DNA of 64,000 nucleotides. Origin: Acidobacteriota bacterium (GTDB lineage: Bacteria; Acidobacteriota; Vicinamibacteria; Vicinamibacterales; UBA2999). How positions within the stretch are numbered: position 1 is the stretch's first letter; each line of letters begins with the position of its first letter. The notes beneath the pieces are model-generated. The model did no database searches. It was given only the letters and a program-made list of their open reading frames with translations, and was not told where the DNA came from. This document shows, in pieces, positions 33,947 through 42,418 of the stretch. The position numbers were made by a program, and so were the translations under genes. Where the stretch lies: contig JAUYQQ010000019.1 in the NCBI GenBank assembly GCA_030697165.1, positions 1 to 64,000 on the forward strand. Direction: 5' to 3'.

Positions 33947-36144
33947 GCCACCGTCCCTGAGCCGATCGGCACCGGCGCCGGCAGGTCCATCTTCACCAGG
34001 ATCATGGTCATGTCGTCGTGCTGGTCGGCGCCGCTCGCGAAGGCGCGCAGTTCGGCCAGGATATACGAACGTAACTGGTCGAACGGCAGGTGCGCATACT
34101 GCTCCACCACCTGGGCCAGGCGTTCCTCACCGAAGCAGTCGAAGGACTGGTTCATGGTTTCCGAGATGCCGTCGGTGAACCACACCACGAGATCACCGGG
34201 CGCCAGGCTGATGGTCTGTTCCTGCAGCAGCCCGTCGAACATGGTGCCGTCGTCGATCTGCAAGCCGACGACCAGGCCATCGGGGACGAGCAACCGCGCC
34301 TTGCGGCGGCCCGGCGGCTGATCCGCCGGCACGTGAATCAGCGGGCAATGACCGGCGCGCGCGAACGTCATCTCGCGCCGCTCGACGTCGATCACGCCGT
34401 AGGTCATGGTGATGAAGCTGGCAGCGTCGAGGTTGGCCGACACCACCCGGTTCACCGCCGACAGGAATTCTTTCGGCTCGTGATGCAGTCGCGCCAGCGA
34501 CTGCACGATCACCTTGAGCTGGGCCATGTAGAGGCCGGCCGCCAGTCCCTTGCCCGCCACGTCGGCAATCAACACGCCGGTCATGGTCTCGGTGATCGGC
34601 AGGAAGTCGTAGTAGTCCCCGGCCACTTCGCGAGCCGGTTCACAAAATGCCGACATCGCCAACCCGGTCACGCGCAGCGGCCCGCTCGGCAGCAGCTTCT
34701 GCTGGATCGCGCGCGCCGCAAACATCTCCTGCTCCATGCGGCCCTTCTCGGCCATTTCGCCGAGCAGGGTCGTCACTTCACCGGTCATCAGGTTGAACGA
34801 TTCGGCGAGCTCGCCGAGTTGATCGCGCGCGCGCACCGGGATCTGGTGAGCGAAGTCGCCGGAGCGCACATGCTGTGTGCCGGTAAACAAGTCGTGCACC
34901 GCGCCCGTGATCTGCCGCGCCAGGACGAAGCCGATCACCAGCGCCACGAACTGGATGATCAGGAACAGCATGCCGATCACCGCCAGCACCAGCAGCAGCA
35001 GCTGCCCGAAGTTCATGCTGCCGACGCCCGCCTGCGACACGACCGAGATTCGGTTGTAGATCTCCCAGACGTTGATCAGGATCGCGACCGATGCGCTCTC
35101 GGGCTCGCCGGTCGTCCAGTCGGAGAAATCGAGAAACGTCACCCACCGCTGCGTGGCCAGTGAGAAGAACGGGGTGTTCTCGGGATCCGGCGGGCGCCGT
35201 TCGAAGGCGCGGCCGAGCGGGGGCCGGCGCCCTTCGCCCAGAAACGCCGTGACCTCGCCCAGGCGGATGCCGGTTTCTTCGGTGATTCGCTGTTCGATGG
35301 TCGTCGATAGCGGCATGTCGAGCACGACCGCCCACGCCGGGTTCGCCACCTCCGGCAGCGCGACCGCCCGCATGACCAGGCGGGTGCCGCCTTCTCCGCC
35401 GGCGCCGTCGGGCGGCACCTCGAACGCCACGATCCCGGCGAAGCCGTCGCACGTGACCCACTTGGGCAGCGCCGCCGGCACGTCGAGGTGCGACCAGGCC
35501 CCGGCGGAAATGGGCAGCTGGGCCGGCAGCGTCCGCGGCACGCGCGCGGCCCGCCGGCCTTCCTCCGGGCAGCTCAGCCCAGAGGCCGGAATGATCGCCA
35601 GCGAGAGATAGGGGTACCGGGTCTCGGTGCTTGACTGCCGGCGCTCGAGCGCCTCGGCGACGTTGGCGGCGGTCGCGCTGCGCTGCACCTCGAGCTGCGC
35701 GGTCTGCGCAAGAAACCGCGCCTGGTCGGTCAGCGAGCGCACGCGCGTCTGCACCAGGTAGGAACTCACGTTGAACAGCAGGATCAGGCCGGCCAGCAGG
35801 AAGAACGTGATCACGAGCAGCGCCGGCACCACGCCGACGAACACGTACGACAGGATCAGTTTACGGCGGACCCGCCACAGCAGCCGCCGCTTGGCCCACA
35901 TCGCGAGGCGCGTCAGCCCGTATGCACCGGCGAACAGCAGCGCCAGGCTGCCGACCATGTCAATCGCCTCGACCGCCGCTGGCAGCGGCACCGCGAAGCC
36001 GAGCGGCCACGTGACCAGCTTGATCGCCAGGCCGAGCAGAAGCGCGCGACCAGGAAAGGTTCGGAGCAGCCACCCTCGCCACACGTGCCACCGCGACGGC
36101 GTATCGCCGGGCAGCAGGGCGGCAGGACGAACGGGATTATTCAT
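33943..36144 (-). CDS. Membrane RsbU/SpoIIE-type protein phosphatase
   Basis: This 733-residue membrane protein probably dephosphorylates an anti-anti-sigma factor. Four or so N-terminal helices (about 25-130) precede a large extracytoplasmic sensor region (about 135-380). Another helix (LLLLVLAVIGMLFLIIQFVA), a HAMP domain (about 410-470; RQITGAVHDLFTGTQHVRSG) and a PP2C/SpoIIE domain (about 490-730) follow. Metal ligands are in REVAGDYYDFLPI, LIADVAGKGLAAGLYMAQLK and VVWFTDGISE. It overlaps rnc in GTGA. No STAS or anti-sigma gene is adjacent. Confidence 0.9.
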   Translation of the reverse strand: MNNPVRPAALLPGDTPSRWHVWRGWLLRTFPGRALLLGLAIKLVTWPLGFAVPLPAAVEAIDMVGSLALLFAGAYGLTRLAMWAKRRLLWRVRRKLILSYVFVGVVPALLVITFFLLAGLILLFNVSSYLVQTRVRSLTDQARFLAQTAQLEVQRSATAANVAEALERRQSSTETRYPYLSLAIIPASGLSCPEEGRRAARVPRTLPAQLPISAGAWSHLDVPAALPKWVTCDGFAGIVAFEVPPDGAGGEGGTRLVMRAVALPEVANPAWAVVLDMPLSTTIEQRITEETGIRLGEVTAFLGEGRRPPLGRAFERRPPDPENTPFFSLATQRWVTFLDFSDWTTGEPESASVAILINVWEIYNRISVVSQAGVGSMNFGQLLLLVLAVIGMLFLIIQFVALVIGFVLARQITGAVHDLFTGTQHVRSGDFAHQIPVRARDQLGELAESFNLMTGEVTTLLGEMAEKGRMEQEMFAARAIQQKLLPSGPLRVTGLAMSAFCEPAREVAGDYYDFLPITETMTGVLIADVAGKGLAAGLYMAQLKVIVQSLARLHHEPKEFLSAVNRVVSANLDAASFITMTYGVIDVERREMTFARAGHCPLIHVPADQPPGRRKARLLVPDGLVVGLQIDDGTMFDGLLQEQTISLAPGDLVVWFTDGISETMNQSFDCFGEERLAQVVEQYAHLPFDQLRSYILAELRAFASGADQHDDMTMILVKMDLPAPVPIGSGTVA

Positions 36145-36230
36145 GGGGCGCTTTGGGCGCCACGGCGCCCGACGGCGCGCGGCAATTGCGCGCGAAAATC
36201 ATACCAGAGTATCGTTAACCGACAGATCCC

Positions 36231-37391
36231 ATGAAACTTAACGACTCCGCCCGCTTCAGCACCATCTGCATCCATGCCGGTCAGGAACCTGACCCGGCCA
36301 CCGGCGCCATCATCACGCCGATTTACCAGACGTCCACCTACGTGCAGGACGGCCTCGGCCAGCCGCACGCCGGCTTCGAGTACGGCCGCACCCAGAACCC
36401 GACGCGCATGGCCCTCGAGCGGAACATCGCCGCGATCGAGGCCGGCACGGCGGCGTTCGCGTTTGCCTCGGGCATGGCGGCGATCGATGCGGTGCTGACC
36501 CGCCTCGAGTCCGGGGACCACGTGCTCGTCAGCGATAACACCTACGGCGGCACCTTCCGGCTGTTCGAGCGCGTCCGCCGCAAGTTCGGCCTCGACTTTA
36601 CCTACGTCGACACCTCGAAGCCCGAGCTCGTGGGGCCGGCCATCAAGCCCAACACGAAGTACCTGTTCATCGAGACCCCGACCAACCCGATGCTGCACAT
36701 CACCGACATCGCCGCGGTGAGCGAGATTGCGCACGCCCGGAACGTCCGCGTCGTCGTTGACAACACGTTCGCCAGTCCGTACATCCAGCAGCCCCTCACG
36801 TTGGGCGCCGACATGGTGCTGCACAGCACCACGAAGTTCCTGAACGGCCACAGCGACAGCGTCGGCGGCGTGGTCATTCTCAAGCACCAGGACGATGTCG
36901 AGTGGTTCAAGTTCGTGCAGAACGCGGCGGGCGCGATCCTGGGGCCAATGGACTCGTGGCTGATCCTGCGCGGGACCAAGACACTGACCGTGCGCATGGA
37001 GCGGACCAACACCAACTCGCAGGTCATTGCCGAGTTCCTGGCCGGGCACAAGAAGGTCCAGCGGACCATCTACCCCGGTCTCACGTCGCACCCGCACCAT
37101 GCGCTCGCCAAGCGGCAGATGCGCGGGTTCGGCGGCCTGATCTCGTTTGACGTGGGCTCGCTGGACGCGGCGAAGAGCGTCTTGAACAACCTGAAGCTGA
37201 TGGCGCTGGCCGAAAGCCTGGGCGGTGTCGAGACGCTGATCTCGCACCCGGCGATCATGACCCATGCGTCGGTGCCGCCCGAGCGGCGCGCGATGCTGGG
37301 CATCACCGACGGTCTGATCCGCATTTCCGTCGGCATCGAAGATGTCGAGGACCTGCAAGCGGACCTGGCGCAGGCGCTCGCGACGGTCTAG
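36231..37391 (+). CDS. metB: Cystathionine gamma-synthase/lyase
   Basis: This 386-residue PLP enzyme of the Cys/Met metabolism family either makes cystathionine from an activated homoserine or cleaves it. PLP is bound by the Lys in LHSTTKFLNGHSDSVGG (about residue 201), with DNTYGGTFRLF, ETPTNPMLHITD and VVDNTFASPYIQQPL also conserved. YGRTQNPTRMALERNIAA is the substrate-side motif. The family members are hard to tell apart by sequence, so metB versus mccB is unresolved. It is a single gene ending tail to tail with cutA (stops overlap by four bases). Confidence 0.9.
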   Translation: MKLNDSARFSTICIHAGQEPDPATGAIITPIYQTSTYVQDGLGQPHAGFEYGRTQNPTRMALERNIAAIEAGTAAFAFASGMAAIDAVLTRLESGDHVLVSDNTYGGTFRLFERVRRKFGLDFTYVDTSKPELVGPAIKPNTKYLFIETPTNPMLHITDIAAVSEIAHARNVRVVVDNTFASPYIQQPLTLGADMVLHSTTKFLNGHSDSVGGVVILKHQDDVEWFKFVQNAAGAILGPMDSWLILRGTKTLTVRMERTNTNSQVIAEFLAGHKKVQRTIYPGLTSHPHHALAKRQMRGFGGLISFDVGSLDAAKSVLNNLKLMALAESLGGVETLISHPAIMTHASVPPERRAMLGITDGLIRISVGIEDVEDLQADLAQALATV

Positions 37392-37726
37392 TCAGCACTT
37401 TCCTGGCCGGTGCTTTCGTTGAGCCAGGAAAGGTAGGCGGGACTGCCCGCCTCGAGGTCGAGGACGATAAATTCCGGCACGTCGTACGGGTGCAACGCCT
37501 GCACACGCTGTTCAAGGGCCGCCAACTGGGCGGCCTTTGTCTTGATGAGCACCTGCCGCTCGCTGGCGGTCTCGACTTCCCCTTTCCACCGGTAAAACGA
37601 CTGCATCGGCGGCAGCACGCTCACGCACGCCGCCAGGCGCTCGTCCACCAGCGTTCGCGCAAACGCCTCCACCCCGCCTTCCGCTGGGAAGGTCGTCAGA
37701 ACCAGGCTGTATTCAGGCTCCGCCAT
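37388..37726 (-). CDS. cutA: CutA1-family protein
   Basis: This 112-residue protein is a CutA1 homologue, a very stable ferredoxin-like trimer linked to divalent-metal tolerance. Conserved parts are LTTFPAEGGVEAFARTLVDERLAACVSV, FYRWKGEVETASERQVLIKT and HPYDVPEFIVLDLEAGSPAYLSWL. Its length is standard. The stop TAG overlaps the metB stop as the palindrome CTAG. Confidence 0.93.
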   Translation of the reverse strand: MAEPEYSLVLTTFPAEGGVEAFARTLVDERLAACVSVLPPMQSFYRWKGEVETASERQVLIKTKAAQLAALEQRVQALHPYDVPEFIVLDLEAGSPAYLSWLNESTGQESAD

Positions 37727-37749
37727 GCGCCAGATTCTAATCCTCAGAC

Positions 37750-37832
37750 CCGTAAAACCGTAAAAGCATATTTACGCTTGCATGGTTCGCTGTGTTGGTG
37801 TAAAAGTGTGCAGCAGTTGAACCACCTTTACG
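37750..37832. promoter_or_regulatory. CGTAAA iterons upstream of the RHH-ftsB operon
   Basis: The AT-rich gap 37727-37874 holds CGTAAAA at 37751 and 37759, inverted TTTACG at 37771 and 37827, GTAAAA near 37799 and CGTAA near 37848. Repeats of one hexamer in both orientations upstream of a putative RHH DNA-binding protein suggest an operator. A TACACT box at 37859-37864 could be the -10 element. Confidence 0.4.
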
Positions 37833-37874
37833 TCTTGCCGTTGTGCCGTAAGGATAGATACACTGCCTCCCGTA

Positions 37875-38069
37875 GTGGCGGCACGACGGACTGACAGCGA
37901 CACGGTGAAAACGACCGTCGAACTCCCGGGGGAGCTTTGGCGGGCCGCGAAGATTCGGGCCATGGATGAACGGGCCGACCTTCGCACGGTGCTGATTCGC
38001 GCGCTCGAGGATTACCTGCGCGACGGGCCACCGGAACCGATTGTTAGCAACAGTCCGACAAGCCGATGA
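37875..38069 (+). CDS. Small ribbon-helix-helix protein
   Basis: This protein of at most 64 residues contains KTTVELPGELWRAAKIRAM, then RTVLIRALEDYLRDG, the pattern of a ribbon-helix-helix domain as in VapB or Arc. GTG 37875 or GTG 37905 could be the start. It overlaps the next gene in ATGA, and that gene is FtsB-like rather than a toxin. So it is more likely a transcriptional regulator than an antitoxin. The iterons directly upstream would be its natural target. Confidence 0.7.
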   Translation: MAARRTDSDTVKTTVELPGELWRAAKIRAMDERADLRTVLIRALEDYLRDGPPEPIVSNSPTSR

Positions 38070-38428
38070 CCGAGCCTGAATCCACCGCACCTTCGCCGTC
38101 GCCAGCACCCATGGCTCCCAAGGCGACCCTTGCGCACCGCAGCCGGCGGTGGTTCCGTCACGGCCTGCTCTTCTTCACCTTCGTGATCGTCGTGGACGCG
38201 GTGGCCGGTGAAAAGGGCTTGCTGGCTCTGCTGCAGGCGCGCCGCGAGTACGCCGCCCTCGAACGCTCGCTCGAACGCGCGCGCACAGAGAATGCCGATC
38301 TTCGCGAACAGGCCCGGCGATTGCGCGAGGAACCCGCCGCGATCGAAGACCAGGCGCGCCGCCAGCTCGGCCTCATCAAGCCGGGTGAAGTCGTCTTCTT
38401 CATCAAGGACGTCGACAAGAAACCCTAA
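38066..38428 (+). CDS. ftsB: FtsB/DivIC septum-formation protein
   Basis: This 120-residue protein has one transmembrane helix (about 35-55; GLLFFTFVIVVDAVAG) after a Pro/Ala cytoplasmic tail. A periplasmic coiled coil follows (about 60-95; LLQARREYAALERSLERARTENADLREQARRLREEPAAIED shortened here to its register of Leu and Glu), then ARRQLGLIKPGEVVFFIKD. This layout is that of FtsB/DivIC, which links the early and late divisome through FtsL and FtsQ. The start overlaps the RHH gene in ATGA. It normally follows eno; here it does not. Confidence 0.82.
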   Translation: MTEPESTAPSPSPAPMAPKATLAHRSRRWFRHGLLFFTFVIVVDAVAGEKGLLALLQARREYAALERSLERARTENADLREQARRLREEPAAIEDQARRQLGLIKPGEVVFFIKDVDKKP

Positions 38429-38473
38429 GACGGCGTACCCTTGTCTTTCTCGCAACACTTTCGAGGAGGACTC

Positions 38474-38899
38474 ATGGCACGTCAGGCAGAAGCGGAATGG
38501 AAGGGCGATCTCAAGGGCGGCACCGGCCGCGTCAAGCTGGGCAGCGGCGCGTACGAGGGCAACTACTCGTTCGCCACGCGTTTTGAAAACGGGAGCGGCG
38601 CCAACCCCGAGGAACTGGTCGGCGCGGCGCTGGCCGGCTGCTATTCGATGGCCCTCGCCAACTCGCTCGCCACGGCGGGCTTCACCGCCACCAGCGTGCA
38701 CAGCAGCGCGGACGTCCACCTGGGGAAGGACGACACGGGCTTCCTGATCAACCTGATCGAGCTCACCGTCACGGCGGTGGTGCCGAACGTGGACGACGCC
38801 ACCTTCCAGCAGCACGTCGAGAAGACCAACACCGGCTGCATCATCAAGCGCGCGCTGGCCGCCGTCCCGACGGTCACGGTCAAGGCCACCCTCAAGTAG
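38474..38899 (+). CDS. osmC: OsmC-family peroxiredoxin
   Basis: This 141-residue protein reduces organic hydroperoxides with two cysteines. The first is in LVGAALAGCYSMALANSLA (about residue 56) and the second in NTGCIIKRAL (about residue 126). The start AEWKGDLKGGTGRVKLGSGA matches the OsmC rather than Ohr branch. ATG 38474 has GAGGAGGA four bases upstream, so the longer frame is rejected. A strong hairpin follows the stop. Confidence 0.93.
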   Translation: MARQAEAEWKGDLKGGTGRVKLGSGAYEGNYSFATRFENGSGANPEELVGAALAGCYSMALANSLATAGFTATSVHSSADVHLGKDDTGFLINLIELTVTAVVPNVDDATFQQHVEKTNTGCIIKRALAAVPTVTVKATLK

Positions 38900-38907
38900 T
38901 GCCAGGA

Positions 38908-38929
38908 GGCCGGCACTTCAGTGCCGGCC
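38908..38929. terminator. Strong hairpin between osmC and the molybdenum hydroxylase
   Basis: GGCCGGCAC (38908-38916), loop TTCA, GTGCCGGCC (38921-38929) is a perfect nine-base stem, with flanking AGGA / TCCT extending it. It lies between two convergent genes and should stop both. Confidence 0.8.
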
Positions 38930-38937
38930 TTCCTACC

Positions 38938-41160
38938 TCACGCCCAACGGTAGCCGCTCTTCGCCAGCGGCAGGTCGCGTACTCGCTTGCCCGTCGCCGT
39001 GAAAATCGCATTCGCCACAGCCGGCAAGACCGGCGGCAGCGCCGGCTCGCCCAGCCCGGTCGGCGGATTGCCGGTCTTGAGGAAGTGCACGTCGATGACC
39101 GGCGCCTGCGACATGCGCAGCATCTGGTGCTGATGGTAATTGCTCTGAACGACGGCGCCTCGCTCGAGGGTGATCTCCTGCGCCATCAACTCGCTCAGTC
39201 CGTCGATCACCGCCCCCTGCACCATGTTCTCGGCGGCAGCCGGGTTGATGATCTGGCTGCCGACGTCGGCCACCACCCACACCTTGTGCACCTTGACGCG
39301 ATTGTCGCCGCTGACGCTGACGTCGGCGACCTCGGCAAAATATCCCATATGGCTGAAGTGGCAGGCGACGCCAAGCGCGCGGCCCTTGGGCAACGCCGTC
39401 TTTCGCCAGCCGGCTCGCTCGGCCACCAGCTGCAGCACGGCCTTCATCCGCGCCGGATCGAACGGACTGGAAAACGGACCCTTGTCTGCCGCCGCCAACT
39501 GCGGCTGCTCGAGCAGCTGCACCCGGAACGCGACCGGATCCTGACCCGCGGCGTGCGCCAGCTCGTCGAGGAACGACTGGAACACGAACGCGTAGACGTT
39601 CGAGCCGGGCGCGCGCAAGGCGCCGGTCTTCATCCACAGCGGCATCAGGCTGAACTCGAGGGTGAGGTTTGGAATCAGCCGCGCCGGGAACTCGTCGGGA
39701 CTGATGTCGCCCGCCGACACGAACTGGTCGTCCTTGCCATAGCCGACATAGTGGTTGTGCCACGCGACGATGCGCCCTGACGCATCGAGACCGGCTTTCA
39801 GGAACTGGAACCCGCCCGAGCGATAGAAGTCGTGCTGCATGTCGTCTTCGCGGGTCCACAGCAGCTTGACGGGGGCACCGACGGTCTGTGAAATCCACGC
39901 CGCTTCGACCATGTAGTCATTGGTCAGGCGGCGCCCGAACCCACCGCCGGCGCGCTGCATGTGAATGGTGATCGCGCTCTCGGGGATGCCGAGCGTTTGC
40001 GACACGAGGAGACGGCCGCCCGCCGGAATCTGCGTGTTCGACCAGATCTCCGCTTTCCCGCCACGGCAGTCGGCCACACAATTCTGCGGTTCGAGCGGCG
40101 CGTGGGCAATGAACGGGTACGAGTAGGCGGCGGTCACCGTCCGGGCCGCGGTCTTGAGCGATGCCGCCGCGTCGCCGTCCTGGCGAAGGGTCTTGAACCC
40201 CTTCTGCGCCGACAGTTGCTGTGCCCGCTGCGCGAAGGCCGCGCTGCTCTGTTGTGAACCGGCTCCCTCGTCCCACTTTACCTGCAGCAGCCGGCGGGCG
40301 CTCTGCGCCTGCCACCAGGTGTCGGCCACGATGGCGACGCCAGGCTCGAGATCCACCTCGAAGCCCAGCACCTGGCCTTCCTTCACACGCCCCTCAACCA
40401 GGAAGGCGTGCCGCACGCCGGGCTGCTTCTTGATCTCGTCGAGATTGGCGCTGACCGGCTTGCCGTTGAAGACGGGGCACTTGTGGAACACGGCGAACAG
40501 CATGCCGGGCACGGTGAAGTCGATGCCGTAGGCCGGCTTGCCCGTCACGATGTCCTTCACGTCGTAGCCGCGCTGCGAACGGCCGATGATGGTGAAGTCC
40601 TTCGCATCTTTCAAGACCAGCGTCGTCAGATCCGGCGCCGGCAGCGTTGCCGCTTTCGCGGCCAGCTCTCCATAGCCGGCCGATCGATTGGACGCGCGAT
40701 GATGGGCGCGGCCGGCCGCCGTGGTGATCTGTCCGGCAGGTACCGACCAGAGTTCGGCGGCAGCGGCGACCAGCAGGTATCGCGACGCCGCGCCAACCCG
40801 GCGCATGCCATCCCAGTTCATGGGCGTCGCCATGCTGCCGCCGGCAAACTGCGCGGCGTACTTCGTGTCGTCGAAGTCGGCCTGCTCGATCTTGACCTTG
40901 GGCCAGTCGGCGTCGAGCTCCTCGGCCACCAGCATCGGCAGCATCGTCTTCACGCCCTGCCCGGTTTCGGGGTTCTTCGCGACGATGGTGACGGTGCCAT
41001 CGGCGGCGATGCGAACGAAGGCATTCGGCAGCAGGCCGGGGTCACGTCCCAGCGTCTGCGCGAACGTCTCGGGGACATCGAGATAAAGGCCGACCATCAG
41101 GCCGCCACCGGCCAACGAGGCCACCTTCAGGAACGAGCGCCGGTCGATGGTGGGTGCCAT
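38938..41160 (-). CDS. Molybdopterin-binding hydroxylase large subunit (IorB-like)
   Basis: This 740-residue protein belongs to the xanthine dehydrogenase/aldehyde oxidase family, closest in style to isoquinoline 1-oxidoreductase beta. A twin-arginine signal (DRRSFLKVASLAGGG) sends the folded cofactor-loaded enzyme to the periplasm. Molybdopterin contacts are in RAGGGFGRR (about residue 400), GALRAPGSN and TGLGEPALPPVLPAVANA; the last Glu is the catalytic base. It lacks an FAD subunit, as expected for an Ior-type enzyme passing electrons to a cytochrome. It overlaps the iron-sulfur subunit in TAATG. Confidence 0.9.
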   Translation of the reverse strand: MAPTIDRRSFLKVASLAGGGLMVGLYLDVPETFAQTLGRDPGLLPNAFVRIAADGTVTIVAKNPETGQGVKTMLPMLVAEELDADWPKVKIEQADFDDTKYAAQFAGGSMATPMNWDGMRRVGAASRYLLVAAAAELWSVPAGQITTAAGRAHHRASNRSAGYGELAAKAATLPAPDLTTLVLKDAKDFTIIGRSQRGYDVKDIVTGKPAYGIDFTVPGMLFAVFHKCPVFNGKPVSANLDEIKKQPGVRHAFLVEGRVKEGQVLGFEVDLEPGVAIVADTWWQAQSARRLLQVKWDEGAGSQQSSAAFAQRAQQLSAQKGFKTLRQDGDAAASLKTAARTVTAAYSYPFIAHAPLEPQNCVADCRGGKAEIWSNTQIPAGGRLLVSQTLGIPESAITIHMQRAGGGFGRRLTNDYMVEAAWISQTVGAPVKLLWTREDDMQHDFYRSGGFQFLKAGLDASGRIVAWHNHYVGYGKDDQFVSAGDISPDEFPARLIPNLTLEFSLMPLWMKTGALRAPGSNVYAFVFQSFLDELAHAAGQDPVAFRVQLLEQPQLAAADKGPFSSPFDPARMKAVLQLVAERAGWRKTALPKGRALGVACHFSHMGYFAEVADVSVSGDNRVKVHKVWVVADVGSQIINPAAAENMVQGAVIDGLSELMAQEITLERGAVVQSNYHQHQMLRMSQAPVIDVHFLKTGNPPTGLGEPALPPVLPAVANAIFTATGKRVRDLPLAKSGYRWA

Positions 41161-41657
41161 TACGACCTTCCCTCCGCGTCGGCCGCGGCATCGGCTGCGG
41201 TGGAGATAACAGTTCCGGCCGCCTTGTGAATCGCCTGACGAATCCGCGGATACGTCCCGCAGCGGCACAGGTTGCCGTTCATCGCCCGATCGATGTCGGC
41301 GTCGGTGGGCTTGGGTGTCTGGGACAACAACGCGGCGGCCGCCAGGATCTGGCCGGCCTGGCAATAGCCGCACTGTGGCACATCCAGTTCCATCCACGCC
41401 TGCTGGAGCGGATGGGACCCATCCGGCGACAGCCCCTCGATGGTGGTGATCGCCGCCTTGACGGTCGACACCCGGGTTTGGCACGAACGGGCGGCCTTGC
41501 CGTCTATCAGCACGGTGCAGGCGCCGCACACGCCGGCCCCGCAGCCGAACTTTGTGCCCCTGAAATTCAGGACGTCGCGAAGCACCCACAGTAGTGGGGT
41601 GTCCGCGGCGACATCGACTTTGGTTGCCGTGCCGTTGACCGTCAATTCGTAGATCAT
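41160..41657 (-). CDS. 2Fe-2S subunit of the molybdenum hydroxylase (IorA-like)
   Basis: This 165-residue subunit carries two [2Fe-2S] clusters. The plant-type ferredoxin cysteines are in [22 protein letters not shown] (residues about 39-60) and the C-terminal helical cluster in [10 protein letters not shown] and [12 protein letters not shown]. It accepts electrons from the molybdenum site of the large subunit. There is no signal peptide, so it probably hitch-hikes through Tat with its partner. It is the first gene of the pair; a 260-base gap with RNA-like folds lies upstream. Confidence 0.93.
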   Translation of the reverse strand: MIYELTVNGTATKVDVAADTPLLWVLRDVLNFRGTKFGCGAGVCGACTVLIDGKAARSCQTRVSTVKAAITTIEGLSPDGSHPLQQAWMELDVPQCGYCQAGQILAAAALLSQTPKPTDADIDRAMNGNLCRCGTYPRIRQAIHKAAGTVISTAADAAADAEGRS

Positions 41658-41723
41658 CGGGGGATTATCCCCGATCCCATGACCGCGTTGCGACAGGACT
41701 AGAAGGACGTTCTTGTTTGAGTG

Positions 41724-41800
41724 CTTGTTGGAGAGAGGCCCTGGCGGAAGTGGCTGCTCAGGGCCGAAACCCTGAGCCGGTCACGCAGAGGCCCAACGAG
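41724..41800. other. Candidate structured RNA element, type unknown
   Basis: Three nested helices form one long hairpin: CTTGTTGG (41724-41731) with CCAACGAG (41793-41800), GTGGC (41750-41754) with GTCAC (41780-41784), and the perfect GCTCAGGG (41756-41763) with CCCTGAGC (41770-41777). It lies in the leader of the molybdenum hydroxylase pair (minus) and downstream of the cold-shock gene. I cannot match it to a riboswitch I know; a Moco-type aptamer is one option to test. I see no protein gene in 41658-41917. Confidence 0.4.
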
Positions 41801-41857
41801 AGCAGCCGGAACATCGCTAGATAACCGGCCGCTCGAGATTGGTAGGTAGTGCACGCT

Positions 41858-41878
41858 GGTCAGGCCTCAAGCCTGACC
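41858..41878. terminator. Hairpin downstream of the cold-shock gene
   Basis: GGTCAGGC (41858-41865), loop CTCAA, GCCTGACC (41871-41878) is a perfect eight-base stem. A second GGTCAGGC follows at 41881. It lies 40 bases past the cold-shock stop and probably terminates that gene. Confidence 0.6.
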
Positions 41879-41917
41879 GTGGTCAGGCTTGCGCCGAACC
41901 GGCTAGCCAGGTCGATC

Positions 41918-42124
41918 TTAGACGACCTGAACGTTCTCGCCGCGGGGACCCTTGGGGCCCTGGCCCTTTTCGAACGTCACGTTCTGGCCTTCACGCAACT
42001 CGTCGAAACGAGTGTTGGTGCAGGCGCTGTTGTGGAAGAAGTATTCGTTGCCGTCGCTGGCAAGGATGAAACCGAAACCCTTGTCGCTAACGAGCCGCTT
42101 GATCGTACCGTTCATTGGAGCCAT
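41918..42124 (-). CDS. CspA-family cold-shock protein
   Basis: This 68-residue OB-fold protein binds single-stranded nucleic acid and melts RNA structure. RNP1 is KGFGFI and RNP2 is YFFHNS, both intact, and it ends GPRGENVQVV. The usual family start is MNGTIKRLV, so ATG 42115 is an alternative to 42124. The 294 bases up to the next gene contain no frame I trust. They probably hold a long 5' leader, as in many cold-shock genes, including a TATCCT box near 42247-42252 on the minus strand. Confidence 0.92.
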   Translation of the reverse strand: MAPMNGTIKRLVSDKGFGFILASDGNEYFFHNSACTNTRFDELREGQNVTFEKGQGPKGPRGENVQVV

Positions 42125-42418
42125 GTGAGAGTCCGTCCGTAATCCATCGAGTAAATTTGGCAGGTTTGGGAGATTCCCAGCGCTGCCCTGAGGCCGTCGG
42201 CGCTGGATAGACGCTGGCAGGCATACCGTGCAGAGACGAATGAGTAGGATAACACCCTTATGTAAAGGGCGATAGCGAAAATTTCGACCGTCAAGTCAAG
42301 GGGTGTGCGGCCGCTGTGCGCGCTCGCCCCGCCCAGTGCGCGGATCCTGCTGGATCAGCGATTTTCCTCGTGTTTTTCAAGAACTTTGGCTGGCACGCCC
42401 CCTGCTCTTCAGGTCGGC

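Noticed and set aside
37490-37894. A 134-codon plus-strand frame over cutA and its upstream gap
   Set aside because: It is antisense to cutA, whose family match is complete, and its remainder is repeat-rich intergenic DNA.
41724-41800. Glycine riboswitch or small SRP RNA
   Set aside because: The GGAGAG and CAGAGG pieces are suggestive, but the conserved core sequences of neither RNA are present.
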